Part shown: piece by piece, positions 1 to 7,968 of the stretch | Position numbering within the stretch: the stretch's first letter is position 1 | Layout: each line of letters begins with the position of its first letter | NCBI GenBank assembly: GCA_902464175.1 | Contig: CABQHZ010000008.1 | Coordinates: 1-31,887, forward strand | Source of the DNA: an uncultured Collinsella sp. | GTDB lineage: Bacteria; Actinomycetota; Coriobacteriia; Coriobacteriales; Coriobacteriaceae | Reading direction: 5' to 3' | Length of the DNA stretch: 31,887 nucleotides | The notes under the pieces: generated by a model | Seen by the model: only the letters and a program-made list of their open reading frames with translations | Database searches by the model: none | What the model was told of the DNA's origin: nothing | Program-made: the position numbers and the translations under genes

Positions 1-998
1 GCGCCCTTCCCGAGGACGTTCGCCTGATCATGGTCGACCCCAAGCGCGTCGAGCTTGCGGGCTATAACGGTCTGCCGCATCTCTATGTGCCCGTGGTGAC
101 CGAGCCCAAGCAGGCCGCGAGCGCCCTGCAGTGGGCCGTGTCCGAAATGGAGCGCCGCCTGAAGGTATTCGAACGCCTCAACGTCCGTAAGATTTCGACC
201 TATAACGAAAAGCAGGCCGCCGGCGAGTTTGAACATTACGACAACCCGCCGCAAAAGATGCCCTACCTGGTCATTATCATTGACGAGCTCTCTGACCTGA
301 TGATGGTCGCCGGTAAGGATGTCGAGGCCTCGATCGTGCGTATTGCACAGCTGGGCCGCGCCGCCGGTATTCACCTTATCGTTGCCACGCAGCGCCCCAG
401 CTCCAACGTGGTGACGGGCCTTATCAAGGCCAACATCACCAACCGCATCGCCTTTAACGTCGCCACGGGCATCGACTCGCGCGTCATCATCGACCAGATG
501 GGTGCCGAGAAGCTCACCGGTTTGGGCGACATGCTGTTCTCCAAGGTCGACTGGGGCAAGCCCCGCCGTATCCAGGGCTGCTTTGTCTCGGACGACGAAA
601 TCAACGAGATTGTCGAGTTCGTCAAGTCGCAGAGCGAGCCCGACTACCACGAGGAGATTCTGTCCGCCGTGGCGCCCGCTTCCATGTCCATGGCTGGTGG
701 CGGCGGCATTGTCCGCACCGGAGTCGCCGAGCCGCAAGACGATGATCCGCTCATTTGGGAAGCCGCCCATATTGTGGTGGAATCGCAGCTGGGCTCCACA
801 TCTGGCCTGCAACGCCGCCTGAAGGTTGGCTATGCGCGTGCCGGGCGTATTATGGACATGCTGGAAGAAAAGGGTGTCGTCGGCCCGCCCGACGGTTCCA
901 AGCCGCGCGAGGTCCTGTTGGACGAGGAGGGGCTTGCCGCGCTGGAATCTGTCGACGCCGAGATGGCACGTGAAGATCGTGAGTTTGGAGGATTCTGA
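1..998 (+). CDS. ftsK: DNA translocase FtsK, C-terminal part (5' end outside window)
   Basis: The reading frame is already open at the first base (first full codon at position 3), so only the C-terminal part, about 330 residues, is visible. It carries the Walker B strand YLVIIIDELSDLMM and the following RecA-like core (RIAQLGRAAGIHLIVATQRP, then the NVVTGLIKANITNRIAF stretch). At the C-terminus is a winged-helix gamma domain (SGLQRRLKVGYARAGRIMDMLEEKG type), which in FtsK/SpoIIIE binds KOPS/SRS sequences and directs translocation. The Walker A motif and membrane domain must lie upstream. FtsK is a hexameric pump at the division septum that clears chromosome termini. The stop codon overlaps the next start (ATGA at 997-1000 region), so the RodZ-like gene is translationally coupled. 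Assignment to FtsK/SpoIIIE is firm; distinguishing the two needs the N-terminus. Confidence 0.95.
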   Translation, partial: ALPEDVRLIMVDPKRVELAGYNGLPHLYVPVVTEPKQAASALQWAVSEMERRLKVFERLNVRKISTYNEKQAAGEFEHYDNPPQKMPYLVIIIDELSDLMMVAGKDVEASIVRIAQLGRAAGIHLIVATQRPSSNVVTGLIKANITNRIAFNVATGIDSRVIIDQMGAEKLTGLGDMLFSKVDWGKPRRIQGCFVSDDEINEIVEFVKSQSEPDYHEEILSAVAPASMSMAGGGGIVRTGVAEPQDDDPLIWEAAHIVVESQLGSTSGLQRRLKVGYARAGRIMDMLEEKGVVGPPDGSKPREVLLDEEGLAALESVDAEMAREDREFGGF

Positions 999-2509
999 TG
1001 GCTGCACGCTTTGGTGACATGCTGCTCGAGCAGCGTCGCCGAATGGGCCTTTCCATTCAGCAGGTCGCCAACACCATCAAAATCAGGCCGCAGATCATCG
1101 AGTTTTTCGAGACCGGTAACTTTGCTTCGATGCCGCCGCGCGGCTATGCGCAGGGCATGATTTCGAGCTATGCTCGTTTTTTGGGCCTCAATCCGCGCGA
1201 GGTCGTCAATGCCTACTTTGACGAACTGATGGCATACGAACGCGAGACGTCGCAGCAGGGCGGTCGTTTCCAGGACGCCGCCGGCTACGTCAATTCGCGT
1301 TCCTCTGTCGATAACGGGCGCTTCCTGATGGTTCAGGGCGGTCGTTCGACTCGCTATGGACAGCGTCCTCAGCAGGCCGGTTATATTACCGAGACGGGTT
1401 CGGGCGAGGAGATTCGCTCGCAGCGTGACCGGTTCCGCAGTACGCCGATGCCCGAGGACCGTGCACTTCCCGCTGCCCGCGGCGTGGCGCGTGACCCTCG
1501 TGCCGGCTACGGCGACGGCGGCTATTCCGATCGCGGTCACCGTGGTATCTCCACCGGACGCTCTCGCAGTGGCTATGCGGACGCCGATACCACGCAGGTG
1601 ACGCCGCGTCTTCGCTCTCAACCACAGCCGTATGGCCAGCGCTCTTCGGCTCCGCGTGCGGGCCAGCGTGGCTATCAAGGCCGCGGTGAACTTGCGCCCC
1701 GCTCGGGTCAGCGCAGCCTTCAGGGCCAGGGTGGCTATTGCGGCCGTTCCGATAGCAATCGTGGCCGTATGCCTCAGGGAGGCGGCCGCAGCAGTTCCAG
1801 TCGTCGACGCGGCGGTTCCCGTGCTCCTCAAAACAACGGGCTCGATCCGCGTATCGTCTACGCCGGTATCGGTGCCGTGGCGTTGCTGCTGATCGTGCTC
1901 ATCGTGGTACTTCTGCGCGGCTGCGCATCTTCGACGCCCGAGACCACGCCCGAGACGCCCGCTGTTACCAAGACGACGACCAAGAAGTCTTCTAAGAAGA
2001 CCGAAACGGTCGACGAGGACGAAGACACCGATGAGCCGACTGACGAGTCGACTGATTCGGACGCCGCCAAGACGACGGCCAAGAAGGAAGAGAACGAGGT
2101 CACAAAGGTTAAGGTCTCCGTTGCCAAGGGAAAGACCGCGTGGATTGAGGTCAAGGTCGACGGAAAGTCGGTCTATGGCGCTCAGGCGACTGGCCCCTTT
2201 GAGCAGGAGTACACGCCCGAGTCCTCGATCGAGATCACCACGTCTAAGCCTTCCGATGTCACCGTTACCAAGAACGGCGAAAAGGTCCGTTACGATACCA
2301 AGACCTCGGGCGTGGCGCGCGTGACGATCACCGTTCCCAAGAAGGAGACGACTGATTCCGAGAATGGTGAAAGTTCTGATGGTGCCGACACCACCGATGG
2401 TACCGACGCCACCGACGGCACCGATGCCCAGTCCACGGATGGCGCCGTTACCGCAACTGACGGTCAGACGCCCACCGATTCTACCGACTATTCGTACGAT
2501 AGCTACTAA
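998..2509 (+). CDS. RodZ-like membrane HTH protein with long low-complexity linker
   Basis: 503 residues. Residues 1-75 form an XRE-type helix-turn-helix (FGDMLLEQRRRMGLSIQQVA, then PPRGYAQGMISSYARFLGL) as in RodZ/YmfM. Residues about 85-285 are a low-complexity, basic linker rich in Arg, Gly, Ser, Gln and Tyr. A single transmembrane helix lies at about 287-307, followed by an acidic Thr/Asp/Lys stretch, a DUF4115-like beta domain at about 368-447, and a tail of TDG/TDA repeats to the end. RodZ-family proteins link MreB filaments to the wall machinery in rods; whether this organism has MreB cannot be seen here. The order ftsK - RodZ-like - pgsA - cinA - recA resembles the Bacillus ymfM neighbourhood. 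The start overlaps the ftsK stop. The linker is unusually long and basic for the family. Confidence 0.85.
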   Translation: MAARFGDMLLEQRRRMGLSIQQVANTIKIRPQIIEFFETGNFASMPPRGYAQGMISSYARFLGLNPREVVNAYFDELMAYERETSQQGGRFQDAAGYVNSRSSVDNGRFLMVQGGRSTRYGQRPQQAGYITETGSGEEIRSQRDRFRSTPMPEDRALPAARGVARDPRAGYGDGGYSDRGHRGISTGRSRSGYADADTTQVTPRLRSQPQPYGQRSSAPRAGQRGYQGRGELAPRSGQRSLQGQGGYCGRSDSNRGRMPQGGGRSSSSRRRGGSRAPQNNGLDPRIVYAGIGAVALLLIVLIVVLLRGCASSTPETTPETPAVTKTTTKKSSKKTETVDEDEDTDEPTDESTDSDAAKTTAKKEENEVTKVKVSVAKGKTAWIEVKVDGKSVYGAQATGPFEQEYTPESSIEITTSKPSDVTVTKNGEKVRYDTKTSGVARVTITVPKKETTDSENGESSDGADTTDGTDATDGTDAQSTDGAVTATDGQTPTDSTDYSYDSY

Positions 2510-2535
2510 GCCGCTCGTACGCGAAAGGAAACATC

Positions 2536-3033
2536 ATGGCTAAAGATTCCAGCTTCGACGTCGTGTCCGAGGTCAACATGCAAGAGGTCGATAACGCCTT
2601 CCAGCAGACCACGCGCGAGATTTCCCAGCGCTATGACCTGAAGGATTCCGGCGCCACGATCGAGCTTTCGAAGGGCGACAAGCTCTTTACGATCAACGCC
2701 CCGGCCGACTTTGTCTCCAAGCAGATCATCGATGTCCTGAGCTCCAAGCTCATCAAGCGCGGCATCGACCTCAAGGCTGTCTCGTGGGATGCTCCACAGG
2801 CGGCATCGGGCGGCACCGTGCGCGTGCTAGGCCATATCGTCGAGGGTATCGACCAGGCGACCGCCAAGAAGATCAACAAGGACATCAAGGACCAAAAGCT
2901 CAAGGTCAAGGTGACCATCGAGGCCGACAAGCTGCGTGTTTCCTCTGCTTCGAAGGACGCGTTGCAGACCGTGATCCAGTTCCTGCGCGACCAGGACTAC
3001 GGCCAGCCGCTGCAGTTCACCAACTACCGTTAA
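2536..3033 (+). CDS. yajQ: YajQ family nucleotide-binding protein (UPF0234)
   Basis: 165 residues, the usual length for the family. It begins KDSSFDVVSEVNMQEVDNAF, and contains QRYDLKDSGATIEL and the C-terminal IQFLRDQDYGQPLQFTNYR, all characteristic of YajQ. The fold is two ferredoxin-like halves; members bind nucleotides or RNA and a Xanthomonas homologue binds cyclic di-GMP. The role in actinobacteria is not established. A good ribosome binding site (AAAGGAAAC) precedes the ATG. It sits 26 nt after the RodZ-like gene and 27 nt before rimO, so it is most likely part of the same transcript. Confidence 0.93.
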   Translation: MAKDSSFDVVSEVNMQEVDNAFQQTTREISQRYDLKDSGATIELSKGDKLFTINAPADFVSKQIIDVLSSKLIKRGIDLKAVSWDAPQAASGGTVRVLGHIVEGIDQATAKKINKDIKDQKLKVKVTIEADKLRVSSASKDALQTVIQFLRDQDYGQPLQFTNYR

Positions 3034-3060
3034 TATCATTCGAAAGGACCGCTCTCCAAC

Positions 3061-4410
3061 ATGGATACTCCGTTGGGCTCCGTGCTCTACATCACCCTCG
3101 GGTGCGCTAAGAACGAGGTTGACACCGACCGCATGCGTTCTCTTTTGACCGCCGCAGGCTACGAGGAGGCTTTCGACCCGCAGGATGCCGATATCGCCAT
3201 CGTCAATACATGCTCGTTCCTCGCCTCCGCAACGTCCGAGAGCATCGAGACCACCCTCGAGCTCGCCAACGAGGTTCAGGACGGCGTTCGTTCTTGCCCC
3301 ATCGTCATGTGCGGCTGTGTGCCGTCGCGCTATGGCGACGACCTGCCTGACGAGCTGCCCGAGGTCGCTGCCTTTGTGAAGGCCGACGAGGAGGATGGCA
3401 TCGTGGCGGTCATCGATGGCGTGCTGGGCGTCGAGCGCGAGATTGCCGCCTATATTCCGCAGGTCAAGCGCACCGTCGAGGGCGCTGTCGCCTACGTCAA
3501 GATTTCCGATGGCTGCAACCGCTTCTGTAGCTTCTGCATGATCCCCTATATTCGCGGTCGCTATCATTCGCGCAATGCCGAGAGCATTATCTCCGAGGTA
3601 CGCGACCTGGTTGCCGGCGGTGTGCGCGAGATCGTGCTGATCGGCCAGGACACGGGTATTTGGGGCACCGACTTTGCCGACGAAGACGTCACCGATGGCT
3701 CGCCGCGCAATCTGGCGCAGCTGCTGCATGCCGTCGCCGAGGCCGTGCGCCCGCACAACGTCTGGGTCCGCGTTCTCTACCTGCAGCCCGAGGGCATGAC
3801 CGACGAGCTTATCGAGACGATTCGCGATACCCCCGAGGTGCTACCCTATATCGATATCCCCGTGCAGCACTGCGACGCACGCATCCTTAAAGCCATGCGT
3901 CGCTCCGGTTCACGCCAGGAGCTCGAGGACCTGTTCCGCGATCTGCGTGAGCGCATCCCCGGCATCGTGATCCGTTCCACGGCCATGGTCGGCTTCCCGA
4001 CCGAGACCGACGACGAGTTCCGCGACCTTATCGACTTTATGGACACCGTCGGCTTTGACTACACGAGCGTCTTTGCCTACTCGCAGGAGGAGGGCAGCCT
4101 GGCCGCCAAGATGGAGGGCCAGGTCGACGAAGAGGTCAAGCTCGAGCGCGCCCAGGAGGCCATGGACCTGGCCGAGTCGCTCGGTTTTGCTGCCACCGCC
4201 GCACATGTGGGCGAGCGCGCCCAGGTGATTGTCGACGGTATCGAGGAGACCGAGGACGGCGCCGAGCTGATCGGCCATGCTTGGTTCCAGGCGCCCGATT
4301 CCGATGGCGCGGTGCACTTGGACGCCAGCGAGGCGTCCGTGGGCGATATTCTGACGGTCGAGTTTACCGATAGCTTCTGCTATGAGCTTATCGGCCATGT
4401 TGTGGAGTAG
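3061..4410 (+). CDS. rimO: Ribosomal protein S12 methylthiotransferase RimO
   Basis: 449 residues. A radical-SAM methylthiotransferase with three parts: an N-terminal UPF0004 domain whose cluster ligands are Cys15 (ITLGCAKNEVDTDRM), Cys51 and Cys86; a radical SAM core with C152-x3-C156-x2-C159 (GCNRFCSFCMIPYIRGRYHSR region); and a C-terminal TRAM-like domain from about residue 380. The LGCAKNEVDTD start and the HAWFQAPDSDG segment of the TRAM domain point to RimO, which adds a methylthio group to an aspartate of ribosomal protein S12, not to the tRNA enzyme MiaB (a separate miaB is present at 11044). AAAGGA lies just upstream of the ATG. pgsA begins 9 nt after the stop. Confidence 0.95.
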   Translation: MDTPLGSVLYITLGCAKNEVDTDRMRSLLTAAGYEEAFDPQDADIAIVNTCSFLASATSESIETTLELANEVQDGVRSCPIVMCGCVPSRYGDDLPDELPEVAAFVKADEEDGIVAVIDGVLGVEREIAAYIPQVKRTVEGAVAYVKISDGCNRFCSFCMIPYIRGRYHSRNAESIISEVRDLVAGGVREIVLIGQDTGIWGTDFADEDVTDGSPRNLAQLLHAVAEAVRPHNVWVRVLYLQPEGMTDELIETIRDTPEVLPYIDIPVQHCDARILKAMRRSGSRQELEDLFRDLRERIPGIVIRSTAMVGFPTETDDEFRDLIDFMDTVGFDYTSVFAYSQEEGSLAAKMEGQVDEEVKLERAQEAMDLAESLGFAATAAHVGERAQVIVDGIEETEDGAELIGHAWFQAPDSDGAVHLDASEASVGDILTVEFTDSFCYELIGHVVE

Positions 4411-4419
4411 GAGAGCATC

Positions 4420-5058
4420 GTGGCAAACGAGAGCAATAAGGAACTGACGAGTGTTTGGACGCCCGCCAACATCGTGACGTGCGTTCGCATCGTCTTTATC
4501 CCGGTGTTCATGATCGTGTCGGCGCTTTCTCACACGAGTGTTGCCGGTACAGATTGGAGCACCTTCGACGGCCCGCTCGCCGCCGCTGCCTTCATTCTGT
4601 ACGTCATCCTGTCGTGCACCGATAAGGTCGACGGTTATCTGGCGCGCTCGCGCAACGAGATTACCGATTTCGGTAAGTTCTTGGACCCCATCGCCGATAA
4701 GCTGCTGGTGTTCTCGGCTCTGCTGCTGTTCTTGGATTTTGGCGCTGTGACCGTGTGGTCCGTGTTCATTATCCTGTTCCGTGAGCTTCTGGTGAGCGCC
4801 CTTCGCATGGTCGCGAGTGCCGCCGGCGTGGTCGTTGCCGCCGATAAGCTTGGCAAGTACAAGACGGCGACCACGATGGTCTCCATCTGCGGTTACCTGT
4901 GCGTCTTTGCGATGGCCGGCTTGCACCTTGGCCCGCTGGCGCTGACGCTCGGCATCTACTCGGTGTCGCGCTTCCTGTACGCCGTTGCCGTTGTCCTGAC
5001 CGTTATCTCGGGCGCCCAGTACTTCTGGAACTGCCGCAAGATCGTCTTTTCGGTCTAG
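4420..5058 (+). CDS. pgsA: CDP-diacylglycerol-glycerol-3-phosphate 3-phosphatidyltransferase
   Basis: 212 residues, integral membrane. The CDP-alcohol phosphatidyltransferase signature D-x2-DG-x2-AR-x8-G-x3-D-x3-D is complete in DKVDGYLARSRNEITDFGKF followed by LDPIADK. Hydrophobic segments fit a multi-pass membrane enzyme. PgsA makes phosphatidylglycerol phosphate, the committed step to phosphatidylglycerol and cardiolipin. The start is GTG at 4420, preceded by GGAG in the end of rimO (TGTGGAGTAGGAGAG). The position just upstream of cinA-recA matches the Bacillus arrangement, which supports this copy as the genuine PgsA. A second, paralogous member of the family is on the minus strand at 25312-26016. 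Confidence 0.92.
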   Translation: MANESNKELTSVWTPANIVTCVRIVFIPVFMIVSALSHTSVAGTDWSTFDGPLAAAAFILYVILSCTDKVDGYLARSRNEITDFGKFLDPIADKLLVFSALLLFLDFGAVTVWSVFIILFRELLVSALRMVASAAGVVVAADKLGKYKTATTMVSICGYLCVFAMAGLHLGPLALTLGIYSVSRFLYAVAVVLTVISGAQYFWNCRKIVFSV

Positions 5059-5070
5059 GTCCTGGTGGGT

Positions 5071-5601
5071 ATGACGGACTCTTTTGAGCAGATTTCCGCA
5101 CATAACGAGGAGCTGGCGCGTCATATTGTCGAGCGCGCGAGCGCTCGGGGCGTGACGGTTTCGACGGCTGAGTCGCTGACAGCAGGTATGATCGCCTCGA
5201 CGATTGCCGATATCCCGGGCGCCTCGGCGGTGCTGCGTGGCGGTGCGGTGACCTACTGCGATGAGATCAAGCATCGCGTTTTGGGTGTTGATCAGGAGAC
5301 GCTCGATCGCTATACCGCGGTGTCGCATCAGACCGCGCGCGAGATGGCGGCGGGTTCGCTGGAGCTGTACCAGAGCGATATTGCAGTGAGCGCAACGGGT
5401 TATGCCGGCCCCGGCGGCGGCACTGAGGACGATCCGGCTGGCACTTTCTATATTGGCTGGGCGTATCGCGCGGCTGATGGGGAAGTGCCGGTCGTGGACT
5501 CTGTGCGCTGCCACTATGAGGGCGACCGTTCGTGTGTTCGTGCCCATGCGGTCGAGGAGGCATTGGGACGCATTGCCCTTGTGCTCAACTCTATGGAATA
5601 G
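5071..5601 (+). CDS. cinA: CinA C-terminal domain protein / nicotinamide-nucleotide amidase
   Basis: 176 residues from the ATG at 5071; a GTG at 5065 (two residues longer) is an alternative, since neither has a clean Shine-Dalgarno. This is the single-domain form: the conserved STAESLTAGMIASTIADIPG and GGAVTYCDEIKHRVLGV blocks and SATGYAGPGGGTEDDPAGT are present, and the N-terminal MoaB-like domain of long CinA is absent. The family deamidates nicotinamide mononucleotide (PncC activity) in NAD recycling. It lies immediately before recA, as in many Gram-positive bacteria where cinA and recA are linked to competence. Here a hairpin and a separate recA promoter lie between them. Confidence 0.9.
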   Translation: MTDSFEQISAHNEELARHIVERASARGVTVSTAESLTAGMIASTIADIPGASAVLRGGAVTYCDEIKHRVLGVDQETLDRYTAVSHQTAREMAAGSLELYQSDIAVSATGYAGPGGGTEDDPAGTFYIGWAYRAADGEVPVVDSVRCHYEGDRSCVRAHAVEEALGRIALVLNSME

Positions 5602-5608
5602 ACGTGTT

Positions 5609-5632
5609 TTAAGGGGCCTTAGGGCCCCTTAA
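5609..5632 (+). terminator. Hairpin after cinA, probable terminator
   Basis: A perfect 10-bp stem (TTAAGGGGCC at 5609-5618 with its complement at 5623-5632) and a 4-nt loop begins 7 nt after the cinA stop. A run of four T precedes it and AATTG follows, so the U-tract is weak. It is placed to end the ftsK-cinA operon; efficiency is uncertain. Confidence 0.6.
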
Positions 5633-5720
5633 TTGTGGAGATAGGGACCTCTGACAAATTCAGCGTTTTTGCTGGTCATAGGTTTATTTTCGCCTTCCTT
5701 GCTTATAGTTGGCCCTATGT

Positions 5721-5767
5721 GGTCAAGCATTTGGTCAGTATTTGGTCGGCGTTTGGTTGGGTTTTGG
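5721..5767 (+). repeat. Phased GGTC/T-tract repeats upstream of recA
   Basis: GGTC or GGTT recurs at 5721, 5733, 5744 and 5755, with GG again at 5766. Each is preceded or followed by a short T-tract (5730-5732, 5741-5743, 5752-5754, 5762-5765). The spacing is 11-12 bp, close to one helical turn. The block lies 30-80 bp upstream of the recA -35 element. Phased T-tracts are known to bend DNA; a regulatory role here is inference. Confidence 0.5.
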
Positions 5768-5799
5768 AAAGACTGCCTGCATATGATTGGCCTGAACGG

Positions 5800-5828
5800 T
5801 TGACCACGAACAGCCGTTCGTTTATTAT
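5800..5828 (+). promoter_or_regulatory. recA promoter
   Basis: TTGACC at 5800-5805 and TATTAT at 5823-5828 are separated by exactly 17 nt, a good housekeeping-sigma promoter. The LexA box fills the middle of the spacer, so bound LexA would block RNA polymerase. The recA start is 31 nt downstream of the -10. Confidence 0.8.
5808..5819 (+). promoter_or_regulatory. LexA (SOS) box of recA
   Basis: GAACAGCCGTTC is a perfect match to the Gram-positive/actinobacterial LexA operator GAAC-N4-GTTC, and the flanking C and G extend the symmetry (CGAAC...GTTCG). The same motif occurs twice between lexA and the LysM gene in this window. Confidence 0.88.
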
Positions 5829-5858
5829 CGATGCAGGTTGTTAAGAGGAGGGCTATTC

Positions 5859-7007
5859 ATGGCCAAGAATTCAGGTCCCGTACGTACCGTTCATGCACCC
5901 ACGACGGGTAAAGAGCGCGAAGAGATGATCGCCACCACCAAGGCCGAGATCGAGAAGAAGTTCGGTCAAGGCTCCATCATGAGGTATGGTGACGGCGGCC
6001 CCGAGCTTGAGGTTGAGGCCATCCCCACGGGCGCTCTGGCACTCGATGCCGCTCTGGGTATCGGCGGTGTGCCGCGCGGCCGTATCGTCGAGATTTACGG
6101 TCCTGAGTCCTCCGGTAAGACGACGCTTTCGCTCGAGATCCTGGCCGAGGCCCAGGCAATGGGTGGCGTGGTGGCATTTATCGATGCCGAGCACGCGCTC
6201 GATCCCACGTATGCCGCGCGCATTGGCGTGGATATCGACGAGGTACTGATTTCCCAGCCCGATACGGGTGAGCAGGCGCTCGAGATTGTTGACATGCTCG
6301 TGCGTTCCGGCGCCATCGATGCCATCGTCGTCGACTCCGTCGCCGCGCTGACCCCGCGTGCCGAGATCGAGGGAGAGATCGGCGATACCACGGTCGGCTT
6401 GCAAGCTCGCCTGATGAGCCAGGCGCTCCGCAAGCTTGCCGGCTCGCTGTCCAAGTCCAACACGACGTGCATCTTCATTAACCAACTGCGTGAGAAGATC
6501 GGCGTCATGTTCGGCAACCCCGAGACCACGACGGGCGGCCGCGCCCTTAAGTTTTTCTCTTCGGTGCGTATCGACATTCGCCGCATCGACAGCATTAAGC
6601 TTAAGGATGAGGTTATCGGTAACCGCGTGCGCGCCAAGGTCGTTAAGAACAAGGTGGCAGCTCCGTTCCGTTCTGCTGAGTTCGACATCATGTACGGTAC
6701 GGGCATCTCTAAGGAAGGCTCGATTTTGGACATGGCTGTCGAGTGCGGCATTTGCAAGAAGATGGGCTCCTGGTTTGCCTATGGCGAGGACAAGCTCGGC
6801 AACGGTCGCGAGGCCGCCAAGGCGTTCCTGCGCGAACACCCCGATTGCGCCGACGAGATTGAGCATAAGGTCCGCCTTGCCTGCGGGCTTGAGTTTGACG
6901 ACGATGCTCCGTCCGAGGTCGAGCTGACCGATCAGCCTGCGCCTGAGGAGTTTGACGAGCTTTACGCCATCGATGGTTCCGCCATGCTCGATGATGACGA
7001 CGAGTAG
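5859..7007 (+). CDS. recA: Recombinase RecA
   Basis: 382 residues from the ATG at 5859, chosen because AAGAGGAGGG lies 6 nt upstream; an in-frame TTG at 5838 would add seven residues but puts the Shine-Dalgarno inside the gene. Walker A is GPESSGKTT at residues 81-89. Also present are the VFIDAEHALDPTYA-type block, VVDSVAALTPRAEIEGE, the L2 loop region INQLREKIGVMFGNPETTTGG, and an acidic C-terminal tail (DDDDE). No intein interrupts it. RecA forms the filament that drives homologous recombination and stimulates LexA self-cleavage. It is transcribed from its own LexA-controlled promoter and is followed by recX after 11 nt. Confidence 0.98.
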   Translation: MAKNSGPVRTVHAPTTGKEREEMIATTKAEIEKKFGQGSIMRYGDGGPELEVEAIPTGALALDAALGIGGVPRGRIVEIYGPESSGKTTLSLEILAEAQAMGGVVAFIDAEHALDPTYAARIGVDIDEVLISQPDTGEQALEIVDMLVRSGAIDAIVVDSVAALTPRAEIEGEIGDTTVGLQARLMSQALRKLAGSLSKSNTTCIFINQLREKIGVMFGNPETTTGGRALKFFSSVRIDIRRIDSIKLKDEVIGNRVRAKVVKNKVAAPFRSAEFDIMYGTGISKEGSILDMAVECGICKKMGSWFAYGEDKLGNGREAAKAFLREHPDCADEIEHKVRLACGLEFDDDAPSEVELTDQPAPEEFDELYAIDGSAMLDDDDE

Positions 7008-7018
7008 CGGTTACGCTC

Positions 7019-7711
7019 ATGTCGTATACGGTGACCGAGGCCACGGTCGTCTTTCCCGATAAGAAGGCGGCCTCCTCGTTCTCGAGCGGGTATGCGTCCA
7101 AAAAGCCTTGCGCACATATCGATTGTGAGCTTGAGGGCGGTTTTGAGCGGTCCATTTGGATTCCCGTGCGGGTCGCGCGCCTGTATGTCAAAAATCGCCC
7201 CGATCTTCCCTGTGATTGGGATAACTTTCGTGAAGCGGTGCAGCTCATCGAGCGTAAATGTGCACTTACCATGGTGACCGAGATGCTATCGCGCCGCGAC
7301 CATGCGACGGGTGAGGTCCGTGACAAGTTGGCACGCTACGGCTTTCGCCAGCCCGCGATCGATTTCGCCGTCGAGCGCGCCACCGAGTATCGCTTTTTAG
7401 ACGAGAACCGCTTTTGCTCGTACTTTATCGAGGAACGCAAGCGGCGCGGTTGGGGACAGCGTAAAATCGAGACCGAGCTCAAGCGCCGTCATGTCGTGCT
7501 CGATGACATTCCCGGTTATCCCGAGGATTATTTTGCCGTCGAAGACGATTTGGCGCGTGCGTCAGCCCTGCTCGCCAAGCGGCGTGTTCCAGAGACGCGC
7601 GGATTCGAAAAACTGGTTCGGTTTTTGATGGGCAAGGGCTTCTCGTATCACATCGCCGCCGATGCCGTTAAGGCACGTCTCGATGCCGAACGTGAGGAAT
7701 GTGCGGTTTAG
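7019..7711 (+). CDS. recX: Regulatory protein RecX
   Basis: 230 residues. The C-terminal two thirds show the three-helix RecX repeats: ALTMVTEMLSRRDHATGEVR, then DENRFCSYFIEERKRRGWGQ RKIETELKRR, then VRFLMGKGFSYHIAADAVKA. The N-terminal 65 residues or so are less conserved. RecX binds along the RecA filament and limits its growth and activity. It starts 11 nt after the recA stop with no terminator between, so it should share the SOS-induced recA transcript. Confidence 0.9.
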   Translation: MSYTVTEATVVFPDKKAASSFSSGYASKKPCAHIDCELEGGFERSIWIPVRVARLYVKNRPDLPCDWDNFREAVQLIERKCALTMVTEMLSRRDHATGEVRDKLARYGFRQPAIDFAVERATEYRFLDENRFCSYFIEERKRRGWGQRKIETELKRRHVVLDDIPGYPEDYFAVEDDLARASALLAKRRVPETRGFEKLVRFLMGKGFSYHIAADAVKARLDAEREECAV

Positions 7712-7773
7712 GCGTATGCGTTTTGTGGCCCTGCCGTTCACCGCGTTTTAGCCGCCGTGTTGGGGGCATTTAT

Positions 7774-7802
7774 TTGACAGTTGTTGTGGTTCAACGTACG
7801 AT
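7774..7802 (+). promoter_or_regulatory. Probable rny promoter
   Basis: In the 257-nt space after recX, TTGACA at 7774-7779 and TACGAT at 7797-7802 are 17 nt apart. This gives a perfect -35 and an acceptable -10. The rny start is about 165 nt downstream, so the transcript would have a long leader containing the hairpin at 7908-7933. Confidence 0.55.
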
Positions 7803-7907
7803 AAACAGCGTCATTTGCTTTGTGATATGTGCTCATCTGTGATGAGTTTGTTTATATGTTTATCTGTATCCGACCCGCATAAGCTGCGCCCATATTACTC
7901 AAATGTC

Positions 7908-7933
7908 GCGAGCCGTTCGTAAGGACGGTTCGC
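7908..7933 (+). terminator. Terminator-like hairpin in the rny leader
   Basis: GCGAGCCGTT (7908-7917) pairs over 10 positions, two of them G-U, with GACGGTTCGC (7924-7933). The loop is 6 nt and TTTGTTGTG follows. It may end readthrough from recA-recX or act as an attenuator, since it lies between the candidate promoter and the rny start. Confidence 0.4.
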
Positions 7934-7968
7934 TTTGTTGTGTAACGAATCCATAAAAAGGAGTGAGC

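Noticed and set aside
3910..5547. 545-codon open frame on the minus strand
   Set aside because: It is antisense to rimO, pgsA and cinA, which have unmistakable catalytic motifs. Its product is a His/Arg/Asp-rich composition typical of shadows in GC-rich DNA.
5635..5844. 69-codon frame upstream of recA
   Set aside because: It covers the recA promoter, LexA box and phased repeats, has no ribosome site and no recognisable product.
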